Source: Candidatus Poribacteria bacterium (lineage in GTDB: Bacteria; Poribacteria; WGA-4E; WGA-3G). From it: 50,614 bases of DNA. Below, piece after piece: positions 43,773 to 50,614 of the stretch. The stretch's first letter is position 1; the number at the start of each line of letters is the position of its first letter. The position numbers and the translations under genes are program-made. The notes under the pieces were generated by a model that searched no databases, was not told the DNA's origin, and saw only the letters and a list, made by a program, of their open reading frames with translations. The stretch spans positions 1 through 50,614 of the forward strand of contig JAJEIE010000003.1 in the NCBI GenBank assembly GCA_022827625.1, given 5' to 3'.

Positions 43773-43797
43773 GTAGGAGGGATTTCCAAATCCCGAC
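43773..43797 (+). repeat. Variable-stem hairpin repeat before pheS
   Basis: GGGATTT cc AAATCCC (43779-43794) is preceded by GTAGGA. One mismatch separates these 25 bases from the minus strand at 22203-22227. In both places it lies between leader and start codon of the downstream gene, in the same orientation relative to that gene. Confidence 0.6.
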
Positions 43798-43828
43798 TGC
43801 TGATTCCCGACTGCTACTCTCACAAGCA

Positions 43829-44182
43829 TAAAAAAACGCCCATCCCTTCGCTCCATAAAGGTTAATTCCCTTCTGGGGACGAAAGCGACAGGCATCTACT
43901 TCCGCGGTACCACCCCGCTTGACAGACTGGCTATCGGCTTTCAGGTGTCGGCTCTCAGCATGTAGTGGTTGTGTATTACGTTCTACCACAAACCGCTCTG
44001 GCTGACTGCTGACCGCTGATTACTGACGGCTATTTTTAAAATCTGTCCGCTTCATTATTTTTTTAACGGCTCCAGGATGAAATTCGGCAGTTGCTCTCAA
44101 AACCGCGCTTCCAACCGATGACGCAGTCTCTCTGGTTGAGAGGTCTCAACCGCTTACGTATGTCCCTTCATCGCCTTCCGAT
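43829..44182 (-). promoter_or_regulatory. T-box leader controlling pheST (Phe specifier)
   Basis: Reading the minus strand from about 44182, a stem I region GGCGATGAAGGGA ... CATCGGTTGGAAGCG is followed by CTGCCGAATTTCATCCTGGAGC (about 44095-44070), in which GAA-TTTC presents UUC, a Phe codon, as specifier. The T-box antiterminator sequence GGGGTGGTACCGCGGAA is at 43916-43900. The competing terminator pairs CGCTTTCGTCCC with GGGATGGGCG and ends in TTTTTTT (to 43830). Uncharged tRNA-Phe would favour antitermination and pheS expression. Repeat words have expanded the spacer between specifier and T-box sequence (about 43920-44030). Confidence 0.85.
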
Positions 44183-44223
44183 ATATCAATTTTTAGCGTG
44201 CAATGCACCGATAGTGCACCCGT

Positions 44224-44571
44224 TTATCCCTTTGCGAGGGCGGCAAGTTGTCCGAAACCGGCTTCATCATTCACAGCAATGTCGGCAAGAACCTTCCGAT
44301 CCAGTTCAATACCAGCGGCTTTAAGTCCATGTATGAACCGACTGTAAGAGAGTCCGTGCACTCTGGCAGCGGCGTTAATCCTTGTAATCCAAAGTCGTCT
44401 AAAATCGCGTTTGCGTGCGCGACGATGCGCGTAGGCGTGGTTCCATCCCTTCTCGACCGCTTCCATAGCAGTGCGTTTAAGGTTGTTCCTACCGCCACGG
44501 TATCCTTTGGAATGCTTGAGCATGCGACTCCGCCGTTTGCGTCGTACATTCCCCGTTTTTACTCGTGCCAT
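44224..44571 (-). CDS. rplT: Ribosomal protein L20
   Basis: This 115-residue protein is basic throughout: [38 protein letters not shown] and [29 protein letters not shown] are diagnostic of L20. It binds 23S rRNA early in large-subunit assembly, and in other bacteria it represses the infC-rpmI-rplT operon. The order infC-rpmI-rplT is conserved here. AGGAG lies 11 bases before the ATG. The gap to rpmI (195 bases) is filled by a word-built inverted repeat, which is unusually long for this operon. Confidence 0.97.
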   Translation of the reverse strand: MARVKTGNVRRKRRSRMLKHSKGYRGGRNNLKRTAMEAVEKGWNHAYAHRRARKRDFRRLWITRINAAARVHGLSYSRFIHGLKAAGIELDRKVLADIAVNDEAGFGQLAALAKG

Positions 44572-44609
44572 TTTTAAATAAAACTCCTATCGCAGCTTGC
44601 TGTTCTAAT

Positions 44610-44758
44610 GGTTGTCAGTTGTTGGTACGCTTCGCTTTTCGTTGTCAGTTAAGAGCCAACTCTGTAACAATCTATCCCTGTCTGGAGTCCACCAAAGGGC
44701 GGTGAATTGTTACATGAAAACTTCTTAACTTATAACTAACAACCAACAACTTATAACC
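44610..44758. repeat. Large word-built inverted repeat inside the rpmI-rplT gap
   Basis: The left arm GGTTGTCAGTTGTTGGT plus GTTGTCAGTTAAGA is complementary, imperfectly, to the right arm TCTTAAC ... TATAACC (44723-44758). Nested TGTAACAAT (44663-44671) and ATTGTTACA (44706-44714) are perfect complements. The design equals the repeat at 40039-40190. Confidence 0.65.
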
Positions 44759-44766
44759 TATAACCG

Positions 44767-44961
44767 CTACTGATGAATGAGGCGTTTCAAGCGTTTCTCA
44801 TTGCTCGGATCGACTAAAGTCGCTTGTCGCAATCTACGTTTCTGCTTCGCTGACTTTGAAAGGAACAGGTGTCCAGCATAAGCACGATTCCGGCGGATTT
44901 TGCCTTTTCCCGTGAATTTGAAACGTTTCGCCGCGCCTTTATGTGTTTTCATTTTTGGCAT
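44767..44961 (-). CDS. rpmI: Ribosomal protein L35
   Basis: The 64-residue basic protein starts MPKMKTHKGAAKRFKFTGKGKIRR and continues NRAYAGHLFLSKSAKQKRRLR, the L35 pattern. The start at 44961 has AAGGA a few bases upstream; the open frame extends further only through intergenic repeat. It sits between infC and rplT as in most bacteria. It is a component of the large ribosomal subunit. Confidence 0.96.
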   Translation of the reverse strand: MPKMKTHKGAAKRFKFTGKGKIRRNRAYAGHLFLSKSAKQKRRLRQATLVDPSNEKRLKRLIHQ

Positions 44962-45073
44962 AAAAATATCCTTCTTATGGCTATCAGCATCAGTAAGAGT
45001 TATCCATATCAGTAAAGTGGTACGGAACCACCATACACCGAAAGCCGATTGCCGATAACTAATTACCAACACA

Positions 45074-45619
45074 TCACGAAGATTTTGGCGCGAGAGTCAT
45101 CGACATAATACGGGTTTCCATCCGTGGCGGCTGTTCCACATCGGCAATTTCTTCGAGATCATCTCTGAGCCGTGAAAGCAGATTTCTGCCAAGATCGGTA
45201 TGGAGCATTTCGCGTCCACGGAACCGTACGGTCGCCCGGACCTTCCACCCATTTTTCAAGAAGTCCTCAACATGTCGTTTCTTGAACTGGTAGTCGTGTT
45301 CCGCTGTATCTGGACGGAACTGCATCCCTTTTAAAACAACCTTCGACTGTTTCTTCCGAGCCTCGCGCGCCCGCTTATTCTTCTCATACTGATACTTCCC
45401 GTAGTCCATAATCTTACAAACGGGAGGTTTAGCGTTCGGCGATACCTCTACCAAATCCAATCCAACTTCTTCAGCAAGTTTCATTCCATCGCGTGGCGAC
45501 ATGACCCCGACTTGCTTGTTGTCTTGGTCTATTAGTAAAATCTCTTTGGCTCGAATCTGATAATTTGAACGACTCTGTCTTTCCGTCGTCCTCTGAGTGC
45601 GTCTGCCTCTGTAGTGTAT
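45074..45619 (-). CDS. infC: Translation initiation factor IF-3 with an AUA start codon
   Basis: IF-3 keeps subunits apart and checks start-codon selection. Homology continues upstream of the first ATG (45502): the frame reads NYQIRAKEILLIDQDNKQVGV before MSPRDGMKLAEEVGLDLVEVSP. An in-frame TGA lies two codons before ATA at 45619, and no NTG codon occurs between. The ATA has SD GGGGGTG six bases upstream. Starting there gives 181 residues, the normal IF-3 length, with a basic N-terminus. E. coli infC uses AUU for autoregulation, so a rare start is expected for this gene. The C-terminal domain (FRPDTAEHDYQFKKRHVEDFL, TVRFRGREMLH) is intact. Confidence 0.9.
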   Translation of the reverse strand: MHYRGRRTQRTTERQSRSNYQIRAKEILLIDQDNKQVGVMSPRDGMKLAEEVGLDLVEVSPNAKPPVCKIMDYGKYQYEKNKRAREARKKQSKVVLKGMQFRPDTAEHDYQFKKRHVEDFLKNGWKVRATVRFRGREMLHTDLGRNLLSRLRDDLEEIADVEQPPRMETRIMSMTLAPKSS

Positions 45620-45855
45620 TTTTCACACCCCCAAGTAAAGGCGCTGCAACGCCCTGCCTGCAAGAGCAACAAACTTATTCATCGCTCTACGGTCTACGAA
45701 ATAAACTCTATCTACAAAACGAATGTAAAGCAAAGATAAATTCCTCGCTGACCACTCGGAATTTTGCATTTTGCCATCTTTGTAGCATAGCCTGTTAGGC
45801 TGTGCATATATGAATTAACTAATTATACCATATCAGTAATATAAATGCAAGTTAA
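45620..45855 (-). promoter_or_regulatory. Leader and promoter of the infC operon
   Basis: On the minus strand a perfect TATAAT (45827-45822) lies 17 bases after TTGCAT (45850-45845). The transcript would have a leader of about 200 bases. It includes hairpin GCATAGCCT gtt AGGCTGTGC with a GTAG flank (45782-45805), another member of the variable-stem family. No other gene is seen. Confidence 0.5.
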
Positions 45856-46212
45856 TTAGAAAAAGCCGATTGTCCATAAAGTCCGCAAAACAATCAAACC
45901 ACCCGCCAAGCCTCCGAAAACGACAATCAGACTGATACTGACGATAAGCGCAAGCCGAACAACCCGTTCGCCGAGCTCGGGGCGTTCGTTCACCCACGCC
46001 CGCGCCAACCAGAAAGTTAAAACAACGCTCACCAGACTGAGAATACACGCCCCCAGAACTGCTACTAATATCCCTGAAAAGTCTACCATTTGTATCGTTT
46101 CCGGCAGCGATCCGTATTGGGAATAGTTTAGGATAACAGCAATTAAAATGCCTCCTAAAACTACAATAAAACCGATGAAAACGATTAAGGCTTTTTTAAA
46201 GGCGGTTCCCAT
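45856..46212 (-). CDS. Small membrane protein of unknown function
   Basis: The start at 46212 (MGTAFKKALIVF) is preferred over an upstream ATG at 46284 because the hydrophobic protein begins there and AGAGAAA precedes it. The 118-residue product has three predicted membrane helices (about 8-29, 45-67 and 85-110). The loop ARAWVNERPELGERVVRLA is charged. No family is recognised. It is transcribed towards infC, divergently from the gene at 46374. Confidence 0.6.
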   Translation of the reverse strand: MGTAFKKALIVFIGFIVVLGGILIAVILNYSQYGSLPETIQMVDFSGILVAVLGACILSLVSVVLTFWLARAWVNERPELGERVVRLALIVSISLIVVFGGLAGGLIVLRTLWTIGFF

Positions 46213-46373
46213 TTTTTCTCTGAAAATCTCTCCAAATCTACAACGACTTGTGGCAATTCTAACACATTTCAGACACAACAACAAACGAAATCCTGAAAAC
46301 GCTTGATTTATTCAGTGAAAGATGGTAAATTAATTCTTAAATTAGACTGATTTGAACACTAAGGAGTTTTCTC

Positions 46374-46970
46374 ATGGCTGTAACATACACACCGGCAATC
46401 GCCGAAGTTATCGAAAAATTAGAAGCAGGCAACCCGCTACCGACCCTTGTTCCGAAGAAAGCATGGAATAGTGAGTTAACAGACGCGCTGGAATCTTCAT
46501 CCCTTGATAAACTTTTTGAGGGAGAATCGTTGAAAAACACTACATTTGGTGAAGCCATCAAAAGCGGCTTACTCCTATGGAACGACGCACTCGACGAATC
46601 CCACACGATCTCACAGGGACTCATGAATCAAACGGGTAGCTACTGGCACGGCATCATGCACCGCCGCGAGCCAGACTATCCCAATTCCAAATATTGGTTC
46701 GGCAGAGTTGGCACACATCCAATTTTCCCAGCACTCCGTGAACGTGCCCTTGAACTCTTCAAGGAGACCCCGAACCCATCGGACGCGCTCACAGACATCG
46801 GACAAACGATTGCATCACAAGAGAACTGGGATGCTTACCAACTCATCGACTGGTGCGAAGCCGCTGAAGGTGATTCGGACTCAGATTCAGATGTAACCCG
46901 TTTCTTGCAACAGGTACAGGTAGAAGAAATTAAGTTGCTACTGGCATATACCTATCAGCACGCCATATAA
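46374..46970 (+). CDS. Conserved protein of unknown function
   Basis: The 198-residue cytoplasmic protein has no signal peptide or membrane helix. SD AAGGAG lies a few bases before the ATG. The block GSYWHGIMHRREPDYPNSKYWFGRVGTHPIF (about 88-118), with conserved His, Arg and Trp, looks like an active or binding site. I recall similar sequences from many environmental bacteria without assigned function. The C-terminus holds an acidic run (EGDSDSDSDV) and a helix. The thioredoxin-like gene follows after 23 bases and is probably cotranscribed. Confidence 0.75.
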   Translation: MAVTYTPAIAEVIEKLEAGNPLPTLVPKKAWNSELTDALESSSLDKLFEGESLKNTTFGEAIKSGLLLWNDALDESHTISQGLMNQTGSYWHGIMHRREPDYPNSKYWFGRVGTHPIFPALRERALELFKETPNPSDALTDIGQTIASQENWDAYQLIDWCEAAEGDSDSDSDVTRFLQQVQVEEIKLLLAYTYQHAI

Positions 46971-46993
46971 TCAAGCCCGAAGGACGATTCACC

Positions 46994-48031
46994 ATGTTCT
47001 TCCGAAATGCTATAGACGCACAGGAAAATGAAAACAGGGTTATCTTTGCTGCCCTTATTTTCGTGCTTGCAAGTCTTGCGTTAGTAGTGTTCTGCGCGAA
47101 CCTCGTAGATGCCGCTTCGGAGAAACCTGGCTACAAATATCAAGAAATTAAGGCAATCGCCAAAAAACTCAAACAGCGGAGCGACGCTGAAGATTTAGAG
47201 AAGCTGGTTGAGAAGTCAAGAGCGTTTATTGCCTCACATCCGAAACACAAACGCGTGGACGAGGTCTATTACCTTCTCGGGGATGCCTTAGTTCAACTTG
47301 AGCGTGTTGAAGATGGTATCGAAGTCTTTGAAGAACTTATCAAGGACTATCGGCATGCCCGCTACGTTGAACGGTGTCTGCTGGATTTGGGATTGGCTTA
47401 CGACAAACTCAGCAAACACGACTTAGCGGATGCTGCTTATAAGAAATTAGTGAATCATCCGAAATACGGTTCGCGATCATTGGCAAAATTTGCGCAGCAG
47501 CTACTTGAACAGGACAAAACCACGCGAAAGGGTGAACTACCGAAACCGCCTGGGGCAAGGTTGAACTCTCGAGACTGGATCGGACATCCAGCACTCGATT
47601 TTGAGGTGACGGACTTAGACGGTGAAGTCCTCTCGTTGGAAGCGTATCGCGGGCAGATCGTGCTGCTCGACTTCTGGGCAACGTGGTGTGGTCCGTGTAT
47701 CGCAGAGATGCCCAACGTCAAGAGAACCTACGAAAAGTACAAAGATCAGAAGTTTCAGATTATCGGTATCAGTCTCGACAGGTCGATGCAACCCCTCAAG
47801 GCTTACATTGAAAAAGAGCAACTCGGATGGATTCACTACTGGGATACTACCAACAAGGTTAGTAGCATGTACAGCGTACAGGCAATTCCATCTACTTTTC
47901 TGATTGACGGTGAGGGTGTTATCCGCAAAACGAACCTCCGTGGCACCGCGCTTGAGACTGCCGTCGCGGAATTGGTGAAGGAAAACCTCGCGAAGCCAGC
48001 ACCGAAAAAAGAAGAGACCACATCACAGTAA
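46994..48031 (+). CDS. TPR protein fused to a TlpA/ResA-type thioredoxin domain
   Basis: The 345-residue protein has an N-terminal membrane anchor (about 15-38). Tetratricopeptide-like repeats follow (about 50-175, for example DEVYYLLGDALVQLERVEDGIEVFEELI). The extracytoplasmic thioredoxin domain (about 195-335) shows DFWATWCGPCIAEMPNVKRTYEKY with the CGPC redox pair, IGISLDRS and the cis-Pro region VQAIPSTFLIDGEG. Such proteins reduce or maintain disulfides in exported proteins and cytochromes. The TPR part suggests a protein partner. The C-terminus is a charged tail. It lies between the unknown gene and the UgpC-like ATPase gene. Confidence 0.9.
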   Translation: MFFRNAIDAQENENRVIFAALIFVLASLALVVFCANLVDAASEKPGYKYQEIKAIAKKLKQRSDAEDLEKLVEKSRAFIASHPKHKRVDEVYYLLGDALVQLERVEDGIEVFEELIKDYRHARYVERCLLDLGLAYDKLSKHDLADAAYKKLVNHPKYGSRSLAKFAQQLLEQDKTTRKGELPKPPGARLNSRDWIGHPALDFEVTDLDGEVLSLEAYRGQIVLLDFWATWCGPCIAEMPNVKRTYEKYKDQKFQIIGISLDRSMQPLKAYIEKEQLGWIHYWDTTNKVSSMYSVQAIPSTFLIDGEGVIRKTNLRGTALETAVAELVKENLAKPAPKKEETTSQ

Positions 48032-48056
48032 GGAAACATCAGGCTAAGGAGAGAGA

Positions 48057-49148
48057 ATGGCGCATGTCAGTTTGAAGGACGTTACCAAAATTTACGACGG
48101 CGATGTCCTCGCAGTTGAAGAAGCAAACTTTGAGATTCCGGACGAGTCGTTTACTGTGCTTGTCGGTCCGTCGGGCTGCGGCAAATCAACGATTCTGCGG
48201 ATGATCGCGGGGCTGGAACAGATAACGGAAGGCGATATCTATATTGATGATGAACGCATCAACGACATCCCACCTAAAGATAGAGACATTGCCATGGTTT
48301 TCCAAAACTATGCCCTCTACCCGCACATGACGGTGTACAAGAACATGGCGTTCGGGTTGAAACTTCGCAAATACCCCAAAGCAGAGATTGACCAGCGTGT
48401 CACAGAAGCCGCCGAGATTCTGAGTATTTCGCACCTCTTGAACCGTAAACCGAAGCATCTCTCCGGTGGTGAACGTCAACGCGTCGCAGTCGGTAGGGCA
48501 ATTGTCCGACACCCGAAAGTCTTCCTGTTCGATGAACCGTTAAGCAACCTCGATGCGAAACTTCGCGTGCAAATGCGGATGGAAATCAGTCGCCTCCACG
48601 ATCGGCTTGATGCTACCATGGTCTACGTCACACACGACCAGGTTGAAGCCATGACGATGGGGGATCAGATCGTCGTACTCAATGAAGGAACAATCCAGCA
48701 GATTGCCGATCCGGGAACGCTCTATCACAAACCCGCGAACCAATTCGTCGGGGGTTTCATTGGTACACCCCCCATGAACTTTATAGAGACACAGATTGTG
48801 AATAACGGCGGCACGCCAGCACTCCGATTTGAAAACTTCAAAGTGGAACTGAATTCCCATCTCCAAGCAGCCCTCAACAAACTTTCGGAAGCGGCAGTGA
48901 CACTCGGCATCCGTCCAGAGGATATTCATGTCGGTGAAAACGGAAACAACAGCGTTGGCACACAAGTAGAACTGGTTGAACCGCTGGGAAACCACGCGCT
49001 CCTGTATCTACGGACGGAGAATAACAATTTTGTTGCTCAATCAGACCTTGCTGATTTGCCCCAACACAACGCGCCCTTGACAGTCAACTTCAACATGGAC
49101 AAAGCACACCTATTTCACCCAGAGACAGGCGAATCGTTGATGATATAG
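48057..49148 (+). CDS. ugpC: ABC transporter ATPase of the MalK/UgpC family
   Basis: The 363-residue ATPase energises uptake of sugars or glycerol phosphate. Walker A is VGPSGCGKSTILRMIAGLE, followed by Q-loop MVFQNYALYPHMTVYKNMAFGL, signature LSGGERQRVAVGRAI, Walker B VFLFDEPLSNLDAKLR and H-loop YVTHDQVEAMTMGD. The C-terminal TOBE/OB regulatory domain (about 240-360) includes VTLGIRPEDIHVG. No permease or binding protein gene is adjacent, so it may be the shared ATPase for several sugar importers, as is known for MsiK/UgpC proteins. SD AAGGAGAG precedes ATG. Confidence 0.92.
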   Translation: MAHVSLKDVTKIYDGDVLAVEEANFEIPDESFTVLVGPSGCGKSTILRMIAGLEQITEGDIYIDDERINDIPPKDRDIAMVFQNYALYPHMTVYKNMAFGLKLRKYPKAEIDQRVTEAAEILSISHLLNRKPKHLSGGERQRVAVGRAIVRHPKVFLFDEPLSNLDAKLRVQMRMEISRLHDRLDATMVYVTHDQVEAMTMGDQIVVLNEGTIQQIADPGTLYHKPANQFVGGFIGTPPMNFIETQIVNNGGTPALRFENFKVELNSHLQAALNKLSEAAVTLGIRPEDIHVGENGNNSVGTQVELVEPLGNHALLYLRTENNNFVAQSDLADLPQHNAPLTVNFNMDKAHLFHPETGESLMI

Positions 49149-49294
49149 CAGTTGGCTAATGGCTGTTGGTCTATGGCTATTAGTCGTTGGTTTATGAGAT
49201 TCCTCATGGTTCGTAGTAGGGCAATTCATTGCCCGTTCCTAACCGTTAGTCTCCTGGACCTCACTGAGAATAGTAGATTCCGAAAACCTGACTG
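49149..49294. repeat. Intergenic repeat words and hairpin
   Basis: GTAGTAGGGCAATTCATTGC and the bases after it (49213-49236) are identical to 10612-10635, including a GGGCAA/TTGCCC hairpin. The preceding part is built of GGCTGTTGGTCTATGGCTATT-type words. No gene. Confidence 0.6.
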
Positions 49295-50323
49295 CTAATC
49301 CAACAACGTCTGAATTTGCGTCCATGTTTCCGCATCTATTGGAATGCCTTCTCGTTCCCGTCTGCGTTGCGTTTCCCAACCGCGTTCCCCCGGCATCCGA
49401 ATCGCATCAACGCCAACAGCACACTTCGCCGATTTGAGATACGCAATAAAGTGCTTTATCTCCGCACTGAATCCCGGAAACTCTCTAAAACTCGCAACGT
49501 TAATCACAAGCACAAACAATCCGTTGCCGACGCGGGCATCCGCACTTTGGCTACACCCAGCACCCGTAAGCGCGCCCGACAGGATGTCAACAATGACACT
49601 CAGCCCGAATCCTTTATGAGCAGACACCGCGCCACCGAACGGCAATAACGCAGCCGGTGGCATGCCATAGAAATCGTCCGGATTCGTCGTTGATTCACCC
49701 TCTCCATTAATCAACCATCCGTGTGGCAACGCCTCGTTCTGATGCTGTTTAACCCGAATCTTCCCAGACGCAACAACACTCGTAGACATATCCAACACAA
49801 TCGGATCTTGCCCTTGAATCGGCACGGCACACGCCATCGGATTCGTGGAGAGTCGTCCTTCAACACCACCGTGAGGTGCAACGCACGTCCCACCCCCGTG
49901 ATCGTTTGCCATGAGCAACCCAATCATTTCCGCATCTGCAGCAAGGCACGCATATCCCCCCAATCTACCCACCTCATTGCACCGTGAAACAGCGATGGAA
50001 CTAATATCCGTCTGTCTCGCTTTCTGAATTGCCAATTCAACAGCACGCGTCGCGATGACGGGACCGAATCCCCAGTTTCCATCCAACACCGCAATTGAGG
50101 CAGATTCGCGCAGCGTCTCTGTCGGCACACCGGGTTGGATTAACCCTGCCTCCAATTCATGGACATATTTTGGGAGATGGATAACGCCGTGTGAGTCGTG
50201 TCCGACGCGGTTCGCATCCACCATGGAACGGGTTACGATTTCCGCTTCGGCTGATGGTATGTTTAACTTTTGAAAGACGTTGAGGCAAATTTCGGTGAGT
50301 TCTTCTGCTGTTAATATCGGCAT
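49295..50323 (-). CDS. Ldh2-type malate/L-lactate dehydrogenase family protein
   Basis: The 342-residue NAD(P)-dependent oxidoreductase is of the Ldh2/MDH2 family, acting on malate, lactate, sulfolactate or ureidoglycolate. The start at 50323 (MPILTAEELTEICLNVF) has AAGGAG seven bases upstream; the frame extends 237 bases further without homology. Family marks are ANRVGHDSHGVIHLPKYV (substrate and catalytic His region), DGNWGFGPVIATRAVELA, RCNEVGRLGGYACLAADAEMIGLLMANDHGG, STNPMACAVP and SAHKGFGLSVIVDILSGALTGAG. The actual substrate cannot be assigned. Confidence 0.9.
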   Translation of the reverse strand: MPILTAEELTEICLNVFQKLNIPSAEAEIVTRSMVDANRVGHDSHGVIHLPKYVHELEAGLIQPGVPTETLRESASIAVLDGNWGFGPVIATRAVELAIQKARQTDISSIAVSRCNEVGRLGGYACLAADAEMIGLLMANDHGGGTCVAPHGGVEGRLSTNPMACAVPIQGQDPIVLDMSTSVVASGKIRVKQHQNEALPHGWLINGEGESTTNPDDFYGMPPAALLPFGGAVSAHKGFGLSVIVDILSGALTGAGCSQSADARVGNGLFVLVINVASFREFPGFSAEIKHFIAYLKSAKCAVGVDAIRMPGERGWETQRRREREGIPIDAETWTQIQTLLD

Positions 50324-50468
50324 TGCGCGGCTCCTTGCATGGGGTGCCGCTATTTTATTGATATATGCTTTCGCTGTCAAGCACAAATTCGGAAGTTTGG
50401 GAAGAAACCAATGCTGAAGACCGAGACGTAGCACGGTTTCCTGTGTCGTCAATGAACACCCATTCAGG

Positions 50469-50614
50469 TTATGCCAAAGGGTCGCTCTTAGCATCGGGTG
50501 CTTGGTGTTTCTGAAGGGCTGCATCCTTATACGCAGCAACCAACTCATTTTCAAAGTCAATCCAGACTTGGTGTTTCCGCCAACGCGAGACCGTCGAATC
50601 CGTGACCTTGAAGT
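50469..50614 (-). CDS. C-terminal end of a helix-turn-helix-like protein (partial)
   Basis: The minus-strand frame from the window edge to TAA (50471-50469) encodes 47 residues beginning KVTDSTVSRWRKHQVW and continuing IDFENELVAAYKDAALQKH. The first part looks like the recognition helix of a small DNA-binding domain such as those in terminase small subunits or transposon regulators. The 5' part lies outside the window, so the identity is open. The gene ends 145 bases before the dehydrogenase start. Confidence 0.5.
   Translation of the reverse strand, partial: FKVTDSTVSRWRKHQVWIDFENELVAAYKDAALQKHQAPDAKSDPLA

Noticed and set aside
542-49236. CRISPR array or phase-variable tandem repeats
   Set aside because: The many hairpin repeats are dispersed singly, without regular spacers; no cas gene is present. 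They are interspersed elements, not an array.
50324-50560. N-terminal extension of the Ldh2-type dehydrogenase to 50560
   Set aside because: The extra residues have no family resemblance, and a good AAGGAG site precedes the ATG at 50323. The extension also overlaps the end of another minus-strand gene in a different frame.
50469-50614. Prophage boundary at the right edge
   Set aside because: The partial HTH-like protein resembles phage terminase small subunits in layout, but a single 47-residue fragment with no other phage gene is not enough to call a prophage.

Overview
The window reads as chromosome of a Gram-negative-type bacterium of the Candidatus Poribacteria kind. That assignment is inference from the mix of secreted LamG-like proteins, a sulfatase, UbiA/UbiE quinone genes and very repeat-rich intergenic DNA; no rRNA is present to settle it. 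Coding density is high, most genes have ordinary Shine-Dalgarno sites and sigma70-like promoters, and there is no prophage, conjugative element, transposase or CRISPR array.

Layout. (1) 1-300: a tRNA-Lys/tRNA-Glu unit with promoter and terminator. (2) 600-7015: exported proteins, namely a LamG protein, a lipoprotein, a carboxypeptidase-regulatory-repeat protein and a two-gene module (A-B) present twice in tandem. Three of these exported proteins end in the same short C-terminal motif. (3) 7016-10044: an accessory block on the minus strand with a DUF1828/restriction-like protein, a small partner and a membrane-anchored DUF4041/GIY-YIG protein. (4) 10045-24114: a repeat-rich gap, then DUF1573 and membrane proteins, SecA, a Trm112-like protein, three genes for surface polysaccharide synthesis, SppA, a Clp1-like polynucleotide kinase and an MsbA-type ABC exporter. 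(5) 24283-28015: a pentapeptide protein, a sigma factor with a duplicated region 2, and LarC. (6) 28205-35678, minus strand: RecQ, a polyprenyl-phosphate glycosyltransferase, sulfatase, sugar isomerase, UbiA-type prenyltransferase and a LarA-like protein. (7) 35992-38176: a type II restriction-modification pair. (8) 38347-45619: a histone-deacetylase-like hydrolase facing UbiE/MenG, then infC-rpmI-rplT and pheS-pheT, with a T-box leader before pheS and an AUA start codon on infC. (9) 45856-50614: small membrane protein, conserved unknown, TPR-TlpA thioredoxin, UgpC/MalK ATPase, Ldh2-type dehydrogenase, and the end of a further gene.

Functional links: UbiA-type and UbiE proteins both point to menaquinone synthesis. 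LarC and the LarA-like protein point to use of the nickel-pincer cofactor. The glycosyltransferase, CapD-type dehydratase and initiating sugar transferase form a polysaccharide unit next to SecA and SppA. InfC, L35, L20 and PheST are the usual translation cluster with two regulatory devices visible.

The strongest cross-cutting signal is the repeat content. At least ten short hairpins share GTAG/CTAC flanks but have unrelated stem sequences, one of them inside the ubiE reading frame. A 57-base element with covarying ends sits on the stop codons of minus-strand genes. A MITE-like element occurs twice. Several intergenic gaps are large imperfect inverted repeats built from a few reiterated short words.
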